In this document: positions 20,892 to 31,707 of the stretch, piece after piece | Layout of the letters: every line of letters starts with the position of its first letter | How positions within the stretch are numbered: the first letter of the stretch is position 1 | Assembly: GCA_009746045.1 (NCBI GenBank) | Contig: RPFO01000418.1 | Location: 2,495,334-2,559,333, forward strand | DNA: 64,000 nt | DNA from: Mesostigma viride | Lineage: Eukaryota > Streptophyta > Mesostigmatophyceae > Mesostigmatales > Mesostigmataceae | Direction of reading: 5' to 3' | The notes under the pieces: model-generated | Databases searched by the model: none | Told to the model about the DNA's origin: nothing | What the model saw: only the letters and a program-made list of their open reading frames with translations | Translations under genes and position numbers: made by a program

Positions 20892-23800
20892 GCGAAGGGT
20901 GGTGCGCGCGCTGTGTTCCTCCACTTGCGCATGTTTATTGTTCTTGTTTGCAAACACGGCCCATCCCCCCTTGCCCCAGGTGGCGCTGATGACCAACCCG
21001 CTGTGGGTGATCAAGACACGACTGCAGCTGCAGCGCCACCACGCAGGCACGGTCACGGCCAGCCAGTACCGCCACACCATCGGTGGGTGATGGCATAAAC
21101 GTGCACGCGCCAGCATGGGTGGTGGACCCCTCGGGTTGTAGTGACACCGCGTGGGTGGGTGAGGGCAAAAGCAAGGTGGCGTCGCACATGCACGCGCCAG
21201 CATGGGCGGGTGGCCAGTAAGGGTGTAATGTAACGGTAACACATCACTGTGGTCTGCACCCTGGTGTGCATGCACCCTGTGTTGGTCCTGCTGCGACACA
21301 ACGCCACATGGCGCTCCCGCGTTTGCACGTTCACCGGCCCACGCCCACAGCTGGCTACTCGAGTGCTTACTCCCTCCCCGCTTGCCGCCTCATTTTGATA
21401 CTGCGCCTGGGAGGCTTGTCGCCTCTGTCACCTCATTTTGAATTGATCTTTTTGTTGTTATCACATTATTTTAACGATAATAATGGTGATATTATTTTAC
21501 GTATTGGTATACAAATGGTCGCGATCATGGCCTCTAGTCGGCCACCACGCACCGGTGTGGTATTGTCGCGATCATGGCCTCTTGTTCTTCAACTCCTTTT
21601 CTTTTGACTGTTGTACAGGGTGTTCCGCTCACCCTGTCCCCTACCTTGTGTCCATGAGGTGCCACCTCCACACGGTGAGCTGGCTGACTCTACCCACAAA
21701 GGGGGCGGTATGCCTGCTACTTACCAAGTAAGCTTCATGAGAGTGGCCCCTCGACCCTTTTTGAGGGGTAAGCTAGCCAAGCTCCTAGTGCACGTAGCGG
21801 GTCCACCACTAGTACTAGCCAAGTTCGTCATCCATTTACGTGCATGATGCAAGCACGAGTACCGTGCATGAGTAACGCGCAGTGGATCTGCTGCTCGAAT
21901 CGCTCCCTGCCCCTGCAGACGCGCTGCGCACCATTCTGCGCGAGGAAGGGCTGCGGGGTCTCTACCAGGGGCTGCTGCCCTCCCTGCTGCTGGTGCGTTT
22001 GTTGTCCCCCGCGCAGACAATGCTGCTGTATACATAGCTACCCTCGCTGCTGCTGTGCGTTGCCCGTGTGCTTCCCCCACACAGTTGACTGTGGCTGGTG
22101 TTTATTTATGTCTGGTGTGTATGCCCTTGCCCATGCCCTTGTATAATGTAGTTGGTGTGTCCGCCCTTGCCCACACGGCTCGCTGCGGCTGCCCGTATTG
22201 TTGGTTGCTGCATCGACCGTTGCTGGAGCGTTGCGCATGTTGGCCCATTTTCCATTATATTTTTTACGCATGAAAAGCTTGGTTGCTGCATCGACCGTTG
22301 CTGGAACGTTGCCCATTTTCCATGATATTTTGAACATTTGAAAAGCTTGGTTGCTGCATCAAGCGGTGCTGGTGTGTTGCACTTGCATGTCCCGTACGGC
22401 TCGCGGCTGTTTGTTTAGTATGCTGCTTTCTGCGACGCCTGCGCTTGCTGTGCCTTGCGTGTGAGCATACCTCCTTGCTCGCTGCTGCTGGTGCGTACAG
22501 TTTGGTATGGACAGTTGCTGGTGTGGGCTCATCCCCGTAGAGGAAAGCTTGCTGTGATCAGGGTGCTGTGATAACCGATGTATCTCTGCTCGCCTTCTGC
22601 ATTGTTTGTGTTCGTCCCAGTTAGCGCGTGCCTGTGCTGTCTGTCAAATCTACTGTGTTGCTACTGCTATCATAAACGGGGCATATTTTTACCACCCTCC
22701 AGTGGCCTTTGCTGAACTGGGAAGATAAAGCAGCGTATTTCATCGTTGTCAGACTGAAGTCGTGGCCAGGGTGCGGGGGAAGGGAGGGGCACCCAACACT
22801 TCCTTGCCGACAGCTTGGGTTACTAATATCAACTTTTAAGTTTTCCACACGGCGTGTGCATGTGCATGTTTCAAGTATAATTTTTAGTCGGCACCACTGT
22901 GACCTGTACATCATACCCTGGCCCAGCCACGTTCTATTGAAATGGAGACCGTAAGCCGTTGTTTGATTGCTGGACATAATGTTGCCTACTAATTAGACAA
23001 TTAGTCGGCAACATTATGTCCAGTTTGCTCCATTTTTGTGAGGCTCCTTATTGGGGTGCATGTGCTGTTTGTGAGGCCCTGGACTGATGCCAGCACAACA
23101 CCGCCATCGCTCACAACACGACCACCGCTCACAACACCATCACTCGTGATCTTGGTGCTCATTGGTTTCCACACACACGCACCCGAGGCACATTTTTTTG
23201 CCCCATCCCATCCCATCCCTACTCCCTTTGTAACATATGTTACCTGTTCCAGGATGGTCCAGTGCATTGCCTTCTTCAGAAGGCAATGGAAGTGTGGCAG
23301 TTTCCATGGCTGGAGCCACAGAGGAAAGGCAGCCCCAGACTTTACTGAGCACGTAGATGTGCTCCCTCTGCTTCTCTGCCCCTGCCCGATGTGCCTCTTT
23401 CCCACTCCTCTTCCATTCCCTCCTCTCCCCCCCCCTGCGTTTTCCCCCAATTCTCCACCCATTTTCCTAAACACCTGAATCCCTTTCTGTTTTTCGCTTT
23501 TTTTCCTTCTTTCCCCTTCTCCTTTCTCTCGTTTTTCTTCACGTCCTTTCCCCATTTCTGCGCCCCTCTGGTTCCACCTGCCCCCCTCCTCACCTACTTC
23601 TTTCCTCCCCCTTTCCTCTCCCCCGATCTCCCCCCCTCGCCCCCCCACACACCTACGTGACAATGTGCTCCCCACCCCATACCCCAGGTGTCCCATGGCG
23701 CGCTGCAGTTCATGGCCTACGAGGAGATGAAGCGCTGGATGGATGGCCCGACGTTGGGGTCAGGGAGAAGGGCACCCGTGGCGGGGGACGGGGGAAACCG

Positions 23801-26800
23801 CATGGACGACCAGCGACCCAATCTGGCAAGTCAGCAGGCCACTGGGGTGAAGGGGGCGTCGCTGGTTGGATGGGGAAGGCGCATGGTGGTGCTCCCTGTG
23901 TATACTTTTTGGGAAAATATCTTAAGATTATTATCTATTATTATCTGTATTCTCTTGGGAAGGTGAGATAGGGGAGGGAAAAAAGGGGAGGGAAAGAAAG
24001 GGAGGGGGAAAGAGGGGAGGGGGAAAGAGGGGAGGGGGAAAGAAAGGTAGGGAAATAAGGGGAGGGAAAGAAAGGGAGGGGGAAGAGGGGAGGGGGGAAG
24101 AGGGGAGGGGGGAAGAGGGGAGGGGAAGAGGGGAGGGGGAAGAGGGGAGGGGGAAGAGGGGAGGGGGAAGAGGGGAGGGGGAAGAGGGGAGGGGGAAGAG
24201 GGGAGGGGGAAGAGGGGAGGGGGAAGAGGGGAGGGGGAAGAGGGGAGGGGGAAGAGGGGAGGGGGAAGGGGGAAGGGGGAAGGGGGAAGGGGGAAGGGGG
24301 AAGGGGGAAGGGGGAAGGGGGAAGGGGGAAAGGGGAAAGGGGGGAAGGGGGGAAGGGGGAAGGGGGAAGGGGGAAGGGGGAAGGGGGAAGGGGGAAGGGG
24401 GGAAGGGGGGAAGGGGGAAGGGGGAAGGGGGGAAGGGGGAAGGGGGAAGGGGGGAAGGGGGAAGGGGGGAAGGGGGAAGGGGGAAAGGGGGAAGGGGGAG
24501 GGGGGAGGGGGGAAGAGGGGAGGGGGAAGAGGGGAGGGGGGAAGAGGGGAGGGGGAAGAGGGGAGGGGGAAGAGGGGAGGGGGAAGAGGGGAGGGGGAAG
24601 AGGGGAAGAGGGGAGGGGGAAGAGGGGAGGGGGAAGAGGGGAGGGGGAAGAGGGGAGGGGGAAGAGGGGAGGGGGAAGAGGGGAGGGGGAAGAGGGGAGG
24701 GGGAAGAGGGGAGGGGGGAAGAGGGGAGGGAGAAAGAGGGGAGGGGGGAAGAGGGGAGGGAAAGAAAGGGAGGGAAAGAAGGGGAGGGGGAAAGAGGCGA
24801 TGGTAAGAAGGGGAGGGAGAGAGGAGGTTCCAACCAGGTTGTTAAGACAGGAGGGTGGGTGGCGGAAATGTCTAGTCGCAGACTTGGCAGGCTCGATGAG
24901 TTCTATTGCCGTTGCCGTTGAAGGGTGTTATTGCTGGGTGGAACCTTGGCAGGCATTTTTTAATGAACTTGCAACACGTTAATCGTAAGTTGACCACGTG
25001 CACCGGTAGAGTGGTTTGGGGTTAATTGACCGCTGGTGGTATACGCACTGCCGTCAGCTCAGTACTTTTTTCGTTCAAGTTAGCTGTTCCTGAGAAGAAA
25101 GTGCTAGGCTCAACTGCCGGATAGGGAGATCCCCCTGGAAGAGAGAAGGGCTCTTGTTCTCAAGTCGTGGGTTGTACGAACGAGAGGCAACAACGCACCT
25201 CGCATGGGCAACGTGCGAGCAGGGGCCATGTTATCCAGGTCAACAGGCCCGGGTGTCATCCCTGGTCTGTGCATTCCTTTGATTGGTTTCATATGAGAAA
25301 TCTTTCTCCCCCTTGTCATCGCCAGCTGTCTTTAGTCTGTCATCGCTACTCCCCCTCATTTCCAGGTCAATAAAAAAACTAGATAGTATTGAAGAAACTC
25401 AGAGGGGTTAATTCAGAGGGTTTAGAAAACTAGTCTCTCATCGCCGCTCCCCCTCACTGGTTGCCTCCCCCTCCCCTCACCCTCACTGGTTGCCTCCCCC
25501 TCCCATCCCCCTCACTGGTTGCCTCCCCCTCCCCTCACCCTCACTGGTTGCCTCCCCCTCCCCTCACCCTCACTGGTTGCCTCCCCCTCCCCTCCCCCTC
25601 ACTGGTTGCCTCCCCCTCCCCTCCCCCTCACTGGTTGCCTCACCCTCCCCTCCCCCTCACTGGTTGCCTCCCCCTCCCCTCCCCCTCACTGGTTGCCTCC
25701 CCCTCCCCTCACCCTCACTGGTTGCCTCCCCCTCCCCTCACCCTCACTGGTTGCCTCCCCCTCCCCTCCCCCTCACTGGTTGCCTCCCCCTCCCCTCACC
25801 TTCACTGGTTGCCTCCCCCTCCCCTCACCCTCACTGGTTGCATCTCCGTGCCCCCTCCCCCCCTCGTGTTTTGTTGCCACCTGTCCGCCCTCTTTCATCC
25901 CCCCCCCCCTTTTCGTTGCCATCGGACCGCCCTGTTTCATGGACACCTGTCTCTCAACATTTTCCCAATCCACCGCCCTTGTCGCAGAGCGCGGCGGACT
26001 TTGTCTCTCTGGGCGCTGCGTCCAAGTTTGTCGCGACGCTCGCCACATACCCGTTCCAAGTACTGCGCTCACGCATGCAGGTGAGGGGGGGATGGGGGTG
26101 CGATGCGTGCAGGTGGGGGGGAGACACATGCAGGGGAGGGGGGAGGGGGGAGACGCATGCAGGTGGGGGGGAGGGGTTGCTCGCATGCGGGGGGGGGGGG
26201 GGGGAGATGCATAGAGGTTAAGGGGGAGGGTTGAGACGCATGCAGGTGGGGGGGGCGGGGTGCATGGAGGTTAAGGGGGAGGGGGGACACGCGTGCAGGT
26301 GGGGGGTAGCGCGCATGCAGGAGAGGGGGGAGGGGTTACTTGCATGCAGGGGGTGGGAGACGCATGCAGGGGGGGGGTTGCACGCATGCAGGGGGTGAAG
26401 GGGAAGCATCAACGCACGTGGGGGGGATGAGACCCATGCAGGGGGGGGATCATGCGCACGCATGCAGGTGTGGGGGAAAGGGGGGAGCGGGAAGCCGCAG
26501 ACAGGAAGAAGGAAGAAAGCAAATGGGGAGGGAAGGGAGAGGGAAGGGGGAGATGGAGAAGGGGAGAGGAGGGGGAAAAGGCCGAGCATGCTTGGCGTTC
26601 GTGACCTCTCTGTAAACTGTAAGGGGCATGGGGAAAATTATTGATGCATGAGGCGACAAATTGCGTTGAAACATATAGAGGTGTCATGCATCTCCGCTTC
26701 GCCTCTCCAGTGGCCCATGGTGCGGCCGCACTTTCACCTCCGCGTCTGTGCACGACAGAATTTGCGTCGGAGCACGCCCACGTTTGCGCAAGTGGATGCC

Positions 26801-29247
26801 CGCGTTTGTGTGAGCGCATGCCCACGTTTGTGTCGGCGAAGGCTCAACTTGTCCATCGTGTCAGACCAGAGCTCGTGGTCCGAAGCAGCTCATGTGACCC
26901 GTGTCCTTCATGCGCGACGTGCCAAGTGACCACATTGACATTATTTCTTGCGGCGGGCAGCAATCATTCCTTGCGACGGGCACCAATCACTGCGATCATC
27001 CCTATAAGTTCATTGATTGGCGCAAACCCTCGCACGCCTCTATTGGTCGACGTCATCTTTTTCTTTCGTCATAACGTATGTGGCAATGCCTCTGTATGCC
27101 ACGGCAAGGGGGGATGGGAGCACGCCGGCTTCCATGGCCCAGGGACTTGCCTCCTTGCGGCTGTCACTGGTCTCCTGACACAGAGAATGAACGTACATTG
27201 ACCATGGGTTGAATTCTCAGTTTCCTGTAAACATGTGAAAGAGCTTGTTGCGGCTGCAAGGCACCTACCAGCAGGTCGCGTCGACCGTTCTGCCAGAGTG
27301 TTATTGCCAGGATTTCTCTTGTCGTGAATACTGGTTATCCTCCGTTGACCTCGAGGTAAACTTGAAATACTGGTTATCCTCCGTTGACCTCGAGGTAAAC
27401 TTGAAATACTGGTTATCCTCCGTTGACCTCGAGGTAAACTTGAAATACTGGTTATCCTCCGTTGACCTCGAGGTAAACTTGAGATGGTTATGCTTGCTGC
27501 CTGCCCCGCACGTGCCTGTATGTGTGAAGTGCATTCTGTGTGTGTGAGGTGTATTCTGTTTGTGTGAAGTGTATCGATTGCGATGCGGGGGAACAAGCCA
27601 ACACACGTGCCATAGTGATGGTACCTATTTAGTGGCATCTATCTAGTGGTATCTACCTGATGGTACCTATTTAGTGGCATCTATCTAGTGGTATCTACCT
27701 GATGGTACCTATTTAGTGGCATCTATCTAGTGGTATCTACCTGATGGTACCTATTTAGTGGCATCTATCTAGTGGTATCTACCTGATGGTACCTATTTAG
27801 TGGCATCGATCTAGTGGTATCTACCTGATGGTACCTATTTAGTGGCATCTATCTAGTGGTATCTACCTGATGGTACCTATTTAGTGGCATCTATCTAGTG
27901 GTATCTACCTGGTGGTACCTATTTAGTGGCATCTACCTAGTGGTACCGACCTAGTGGTAATCCTTGGCAGACATACCAAGCATAGGGCGTTGCCGCCCAT
28001 GCAGAAGATGCCCGTGGGGTTGTCTTCGAACACAAATTTATTGACACTTTTGCCATCCAAATTATATTACCAGTTTTATTACCTCTTTTATCGTTAATAT
28101 TCAAGGGGTACGTTCAGAGTTGCTGAAGGGTCAAGTCCTTTATTTGTGAGCTGGTCGCTCAGGTGCACAACAAATGGACCCTTCCAGCTCGCCCCCAACT
28201 CATTGTATTCCATGTACGTGTACCCTTTTTGTACACGTGCCGACTTGCATCTGTACCCTCGGCATGCGCCACCGGCCAGCGTCGGCCGCTCAAGGACGGC
28301 CGGCAGCCGCTCTACGCGGGCGTACGCGACGCATTCCGCAAGACAGTGCGGTACGCAAATCCTGTTGTGCCTTGTCCTGTTAACGAAACTTGCAAGCAAC
28401 AAAACATTTGCTGGACGCCTCTGTTTATAAACGTGGATGCTGGAATCCTGGGGACCCCCGACGCGTTCCGCAAAATGGTCTGGTAAGGCGCCAGCTGTCA
28501 CTGCCCTGGGCTGACAGTCCTGTCTTCCAATCTTGTTGTAAAGTGTTCCTGATCACAAAACTGGTTTCTGACGCGATTGTTGGCGTACTTGGCGCATTCC
28601 AAAGGACAGGCAGGTAAGACAGACGCAAGCTGTCACCGCCCTGTTGGTGCACGTGTGATGGGCAAGGTCGCCAGCACAGCACCGGGTCTCCGCATTTCCA
28701 GCTGCCTGAGTAGTGCGGTTCGTTAGGCGTGACCTGAGAACCCAGTGTTTTTGCATGAGGGAGACAAGGGTGGGAAAGAGGCGCTACGGCACGCATGAGG
28801 GAGACACTACGGCTTCGCAAGGCATCCGCATTGTGAAAATGTTGGAGCCAAGGGTGGGAAAGGCCGAAAGGGGTGCATGGGAGTGGTTACATGACGTGTC
28901 GACAAGGGAGGCTTTTCGGGTAGCGTGTTGGTTTCTGAAACCATTTGTTAGTTTCCGTGCACAATTCGAGAGGCTGGCATAATTGATTGTTTGGATTGGG
29001 CAGCGCCGATTGCTGTGCGGAGCGATGATCAATTTTCTGCAGATGGTCCTGTTGCTGCTTCGGGCGCTTCCAGCTGATGAACTGGTGCACTTCTCCCTGG
29101 CCTTCTGCGTGCAGGAATGGCGGTGTGTTCGCGCTGTATAACGGCCTTGTGCCGCACATGTTGCGGGTGATGCCCGCGTCCGCCCTCACGTTCCTCGTTT
29201 ATGAGACGACGATGGCCTACTTGCACCCGTCAAGCCCCAACGTGTGA
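15194..29247 (+). CDS. SLC25A32: Mitochondrial carrier family protein, SLC25A32-like (folate/FAD), 10 exons, 348 aa
   Basis: Exons: 15194-15329, 16773-16876, 17493-17569, 19710-19806, 20980-21082, 21919-21992, 23688-23846, 25988-26080, 28280-28350, 29115-29247 (stop TGA 29245-29247). Phases agree across all junctions. Three carrier repeats are visible: [10 protein letters not shown] (36-45), [11 protein letters not shown] (144-154) and [10 protein letters not shown] (272-281). The Trp in PLW and the non-acidic third motif mark the folate/FAD/pyrimidine-nucleotide branch. [14 protein letters not shown] (from residue 199) and [11 protein letters not shown] (about 98-108) are closest to SLC25A32/FOLT. 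The protein would span the inner mitochondrial or plastid membrane six times. A linker of about 25 residues (exon 7) separates repeats 2 and 3 and is longer than usual. The exon 4 donor could also be 6 nt earlier; the chosen one gives the family spacing. Substrate is inferred. Confidence 0.88.
15905..16090. repeat. 50-bp tandem repeat in carrier intron 1
   Basis: Nearly four copies of a 50-bp unit contain CAGGACCACTAAATCTGTAG followed by GTAAAACTTC. Each has a donor-like TAGGTAAAA, but it does not resemble the end of exon 1. Confidence 0.93.
17930..18033. repeat. 18-bp tandem repeat in carrier intron 3
   Basis: About five copies of GTAGCTATGGAAGGGCAG in tandem. Confidence 0.9.
18302..18466. 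repeat. (CAGCAC)n then (CAGCAA)n
   Basis: About 94 bp of CAGCAC hexamers are followed by about 71 bp of CAGCAA hexamers inside carrier intron 3. The long open frames through it are repeat artefacts. Confidence 0.95.
19566..19940. repeat. 44-bp and 41-bp tandem repeats flanking carrier exon 4
   Basis: Three 44-bp copies beginning GAACCTTAACTGCCCCTCG lie at 19566-19697, just upstream of exon 4 (19710). Two to three 41-bp copies with TAGAGCACCTGTATGC lie at 19850-19940, after it. Neither unit matches the exon. Confidence 0.9.
20216..20365. repeat. 16-bp tandem repeat in carrier intron 4
   Basis: About nine copies of GTTGCCAAGCGTGGTG in tandem. Confidence 0.95.
20856..20889. repeat. Poly(G) run of 34
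   Basis: An uninterrupted run of 34 G lies on the coding strand of carrier intron 4, about 90 bp before the exon 5 acceptor. Its length in the assembly is unlikely to be exact. Confidence 0.95.
21135..21215 (+). repeat. Copy of the exon 5 donor region in carrier intron 5
   Basis: The real border reads CACACCATCG|GTGGGTGATGGCATAAA, and a little further on GCACGCGCCAGCATGGG. Downstream the pattern recurs: GACACCGCGTGGGTGGGTGA, GGGCAAAAG, then GCACGCGCCAGCATGGG. One tandem duplication with divergence explains it. Confidence 0.75.
22040..22500 (+). repeat. Copies of the exon 6 3' end and donor in carrier intron 6
   Basis: Exon 6 ends CCTCCCTGCTGCTG|GTGCGTTTG. Similar strings recur at about 22049 (CTCGCTGCTGCTGTGCGTTG) and about 22480 (CTCGCTGCTGCTGGTGCGTA). 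Between them is a roughly 75-bp direct repeat beginning TTGGTTGCTGCATCGACCG (from about 22200). Confidence 0.65.
23968..24800. repeat. Purine-only GGGAGGGGGAAGAGG tract in carrier intron 7
   Basis: About 830 bp of the plus strand consist almost only of G and A in units such as GAAGAGGGGAGGGG. The complementary strand shows long open frames of Ser/Pro/Leu, which are repeat artefacts. Confidence 0.97.
25449..25848. repeat. 29-bp pyrimidine-rich repeat in carrier intron 7
   Basis: About 14 copies of CCTCACTGGTTGCCTCCCCC plus nine further bases of C/T/A. They lie about 140 bp upstream of the exon 8 acceptor on the sense strand. Open frames here are artefacts. Confidence 0.97.
26081..26480 (+). 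repeat. Array built from the exon 8 donor region (CGCATGCAG|GTGAGGGG)
   Basis: Exon 8 ends ACGCATGCAG|GTGAGGGGGG. The next 400 bp repeat ACGCATGCAGGTGGGGGG-type units about a dozen times at 20-45-bp spacing. Some have drifted to GCATGCAGGG and so lost the donor GT. Confidence 0.9.
27328..27483. repeat. 39-bp tandem repeat, four copies
   Basis: Four near-perfect copies contain ACTGGTTATCCTCCGTTGAC and CTCGAGGTAAACTTG. They lie in carrier intron 8. Each holds a donor-like GAGGTAAAC, but no exon of the carrier matches. Confidence 0.95.
27617..27960. repeat. 42-bp tandem repeat, about eight copies
   Basis: The unit GATGGTACCTATTTAGTGGC plus ATCTATCTAGTGGTATCTAC repeats through carrier intron 8. 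No exon similarity was found. Confidence 0.95.
28440..28625 (+). repeat. Two tandem copies of the exon 9 3' end and donor
   Basis: Exon 9 ends GACGCATTCCGCAAGACAGT then GCG|GTACGC. About 135 bp further is GACGCGTTCCGCAAAATGGT then CTG|GTAAGG (donor at 28486). About 130 bp beyond that is TTGGCGCATTCCAAAGGACA then GGCAG|GTAAGAC. The following CAGCTGTCACTGCCCTG is also duplicated (AAGCTGTCACCGCCCTG). Both copies have better donor consensus than the exon used. Confidence 0.85.
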
Positions 29248-31036
29248 CCAATGCCCCGGCTGACTGACACAGGATGCAACCTGGAGTTTAGTACTTACGT
29301 AGAGCCATGCTTCAGCTGTTGGTACTGTGCAGGCCATCTGCTACCGACTCCTTGCGAATCTAGCTGTCCCTGCACTTTGACTAAACTTAGGATACGTACT
29401 TAGGTAGTGATGCGTGGAGTAGCTAAGTTGGCATATAGTTTCCTATCCGCCACAGAGTGTCCATCCTCTATCTGTGAGGATTGTGTGCTCAGTGACCTCT
29501 CTAAAATGACACGTGAGAATTCTTTGGTTGAAATGTTAGAGTAGCTTACCAGGTGGTTACAACATGCAGCTAGGTTTGCATGCAAGGTGACCATGGTCAA
29601 CCCATTATGGTCGATGAATTGTGACAGCTTCCATCGCACTCTCGTAAGCACGTGGCACCCCCTCATTGGCGAAAACTGCAGTTGCTTGAGAAATCTGACG
29701 AAGCTCTGGAGGACTTCCCTGAAAAACTCGCCCACAAGCGCGCAGCGGAGGAGTTCGTCGACGCGCTGGACATTCCCGCCAGCCACGCCCGGCTGCCCGC
29801 TGCCGGCCCGGTATCCGCCATCGGGCACCGAGTCGCTGGCAAGCTGCCCGCGGCAGGGACCCTGCGACCCCCCCGATGCCGGTACCCGCTTCACCAGCCT
29901 GCACCGGCTCCCCGCCGTCATTCAGGCCATGCCGCAAGCCCTGCACGACTACCGCAGCCCTGCCCGCTTCGCACTGCTCGATCAAAGAGGAATACCACTC
30001 GGCCGTCCGGCAGGCGACCAAGGAGCAGTAGGACCTCCATGCATGTCCGCGAATACCTCGCCCACCTCAAGGACCAGCACGGCAAGTACGCCTGGATCTG
30101 CCTGCGCAACGCCCAACAATCGACAGGCGGTGCACAACCGGCGCCCCGGACGCTGTCCGGCTCGCCGCAACAACAGCTGGACTTGTGGTACTTCTTCCAG
30201 TCCCGGCTGCTCAGCGCCCCCCCGCCGCTAGGCCCGCTGGCGCCTGCCCGCCCGGCGCCTGTGGCGAGCGTACCAGCTAGCGCCTCCCGCCGCCGAGCAG
30301 GACTACACGTACATGCCTAGCTAGCTCTGTCAGACCGGGACCCTGGCCGACCCTGCATGACGAGAGTACCGCCGTTCACTGAGACCGGGCTTGGTGCACA
30401 CCGCCGCCAAACAACTCTGCTTCTACGCCGCCGTAGGACCTGACCAGCTCCCCGCCTTGGTGATTAAACTGGCTGCGCTCACGGGCTTCCTGCTTGACAT
30501 CTGCAACCGGATCCTGCTCGCCGACCGACGAGCCACCGTGTTGCACGGATGCAACATCAGCCATTTGTGGTATTAAATTATCCGTCCCGGTCGACCGTAA
30601 TCCGGCACCAGTGCCGAGGCCATAGTATAGTTGGCAGCCGAGGCAATCCGTGTGGAAGTAAGTGTAGAAGTTTTGCTGACGAACTTGGCCTTTGCGCCGT
30701 AGGCAGACCTAGCGCCTGAACGGGAGTTACGGGACAGCCAAGTGGCACTGCACATGCGTTATGATGGTACCTACGGACATTTGGATATTTTTCAGGAGAG
30801 GCCTCTAGCCGTACTGGTCTTTAATGTGTTCTAGACGGTTCGAGAAGCCCGTCCCCGCGGACCTCACGTCATGCCTGGTTGGCAGCGCCAGGCGCAGCCA
30901 CCAACAGGGACGAAGGGACAAAATAGGCAAGGCACGAGCTATGCCAAAAATCCGGACCTTGTATAGTAATTTACCACGTTGCTCTACAGATTATTTACCA
31001 TCGCTTAATCCTGGAGTGTAATTCTCCTGTGGGCTC
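29248..31036. pseudogene. Intergenic region with a GC-rich decayed coding fragment (29650-30320)
   Basis: Between the carrier stop and the retrotransposon, 29650-30320 is GC-rich with coding-like composition, but the plausible peptides lie in three plus-strand frames. Examples are SDEALEDFPEKLAHKRAAEE (frame from 29652), LPAVIQAMPQALHDYRSPAR in a second frame and EYLAHLKDQHGKYAWICLRN back in the first. Splicing, frameshifts or chance openness could all explain this. No family was recognised. Nothing else was recognised in the remainder. Confidence 0.35.
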
Positions 31037-31707
31037 GAGCGTGTAACGACTAAAAATGTTGTGTTTGCAACAGCCTCAGTTTCAACATTGATGTGAAAAG
31101 ATCTTTATACCTGGGTTGGAGTCGCGACAGATAACTTCACGTCCAGAGAAGCAATGAAGATGGATCTTCAACAGTTAAGGGAATGAGTCCCCACCCTTGT
31201 TAGACACAACAGACAATGTTATATCCAAGTCGACTATCTGTTGAAGTTATAGTTGACTTTTAGCGAGGGTTGTTTGATTGATGAAACAAGGAAACCCTTG
31301 AATTACACCATAGCTTTAGCTTTCTTACACGCACACATGCTCAGCCGCCACAAACAGGATAAAAGTCATCATGCACGCAGAGTCGGCTCAGTCCTAACCC
31401 GGAAGGACCAATCAAAAGTGAGAATCACTCCAGATAAGATCTTAGCTCCCGAATCCTCAACACAACACAAAGCCAGCACATACGGAATCTCCATGACCTG
31501 GAACCAGATCTACCAGGTACAACGGTATTAAAGAGAATCTATGACTGACTGAACAAAACCATGCAAAGTACCCTACGTGGATCAGGCCACGACCAATGAG
31601 GGTAGAACAATAAATTCTGCAGATCTCAGCAGGCCCAATATCCATCAGACGTTGAAGCCTCCTAACTTCCCAAACAATTGTCCTAAAGAACTCATAATAA
31701 GATCACC

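Noticed and set aside
23931-24833. 300-codon Pro/Ser/Leu-rich frame on the minus strand
   Set aside because: Translation of a G/A repeat inside an intron of the carrier gene.
25461-26221. Three overlapping plus-strand frames of 200-243 codons
   Set aside because: Translation of the 29-bp pyrimidine repeat in three frames; only the part within exon 8 is real.
27242-27297. Possible carrier exon reading [16 protein letters not shown]
   Set aside because: It can be phased with the neighbours, but 28280-28350 gives the exact family spacing and a recognisable [12 protein letters not shown] motif. Using both would break the carrier fold.
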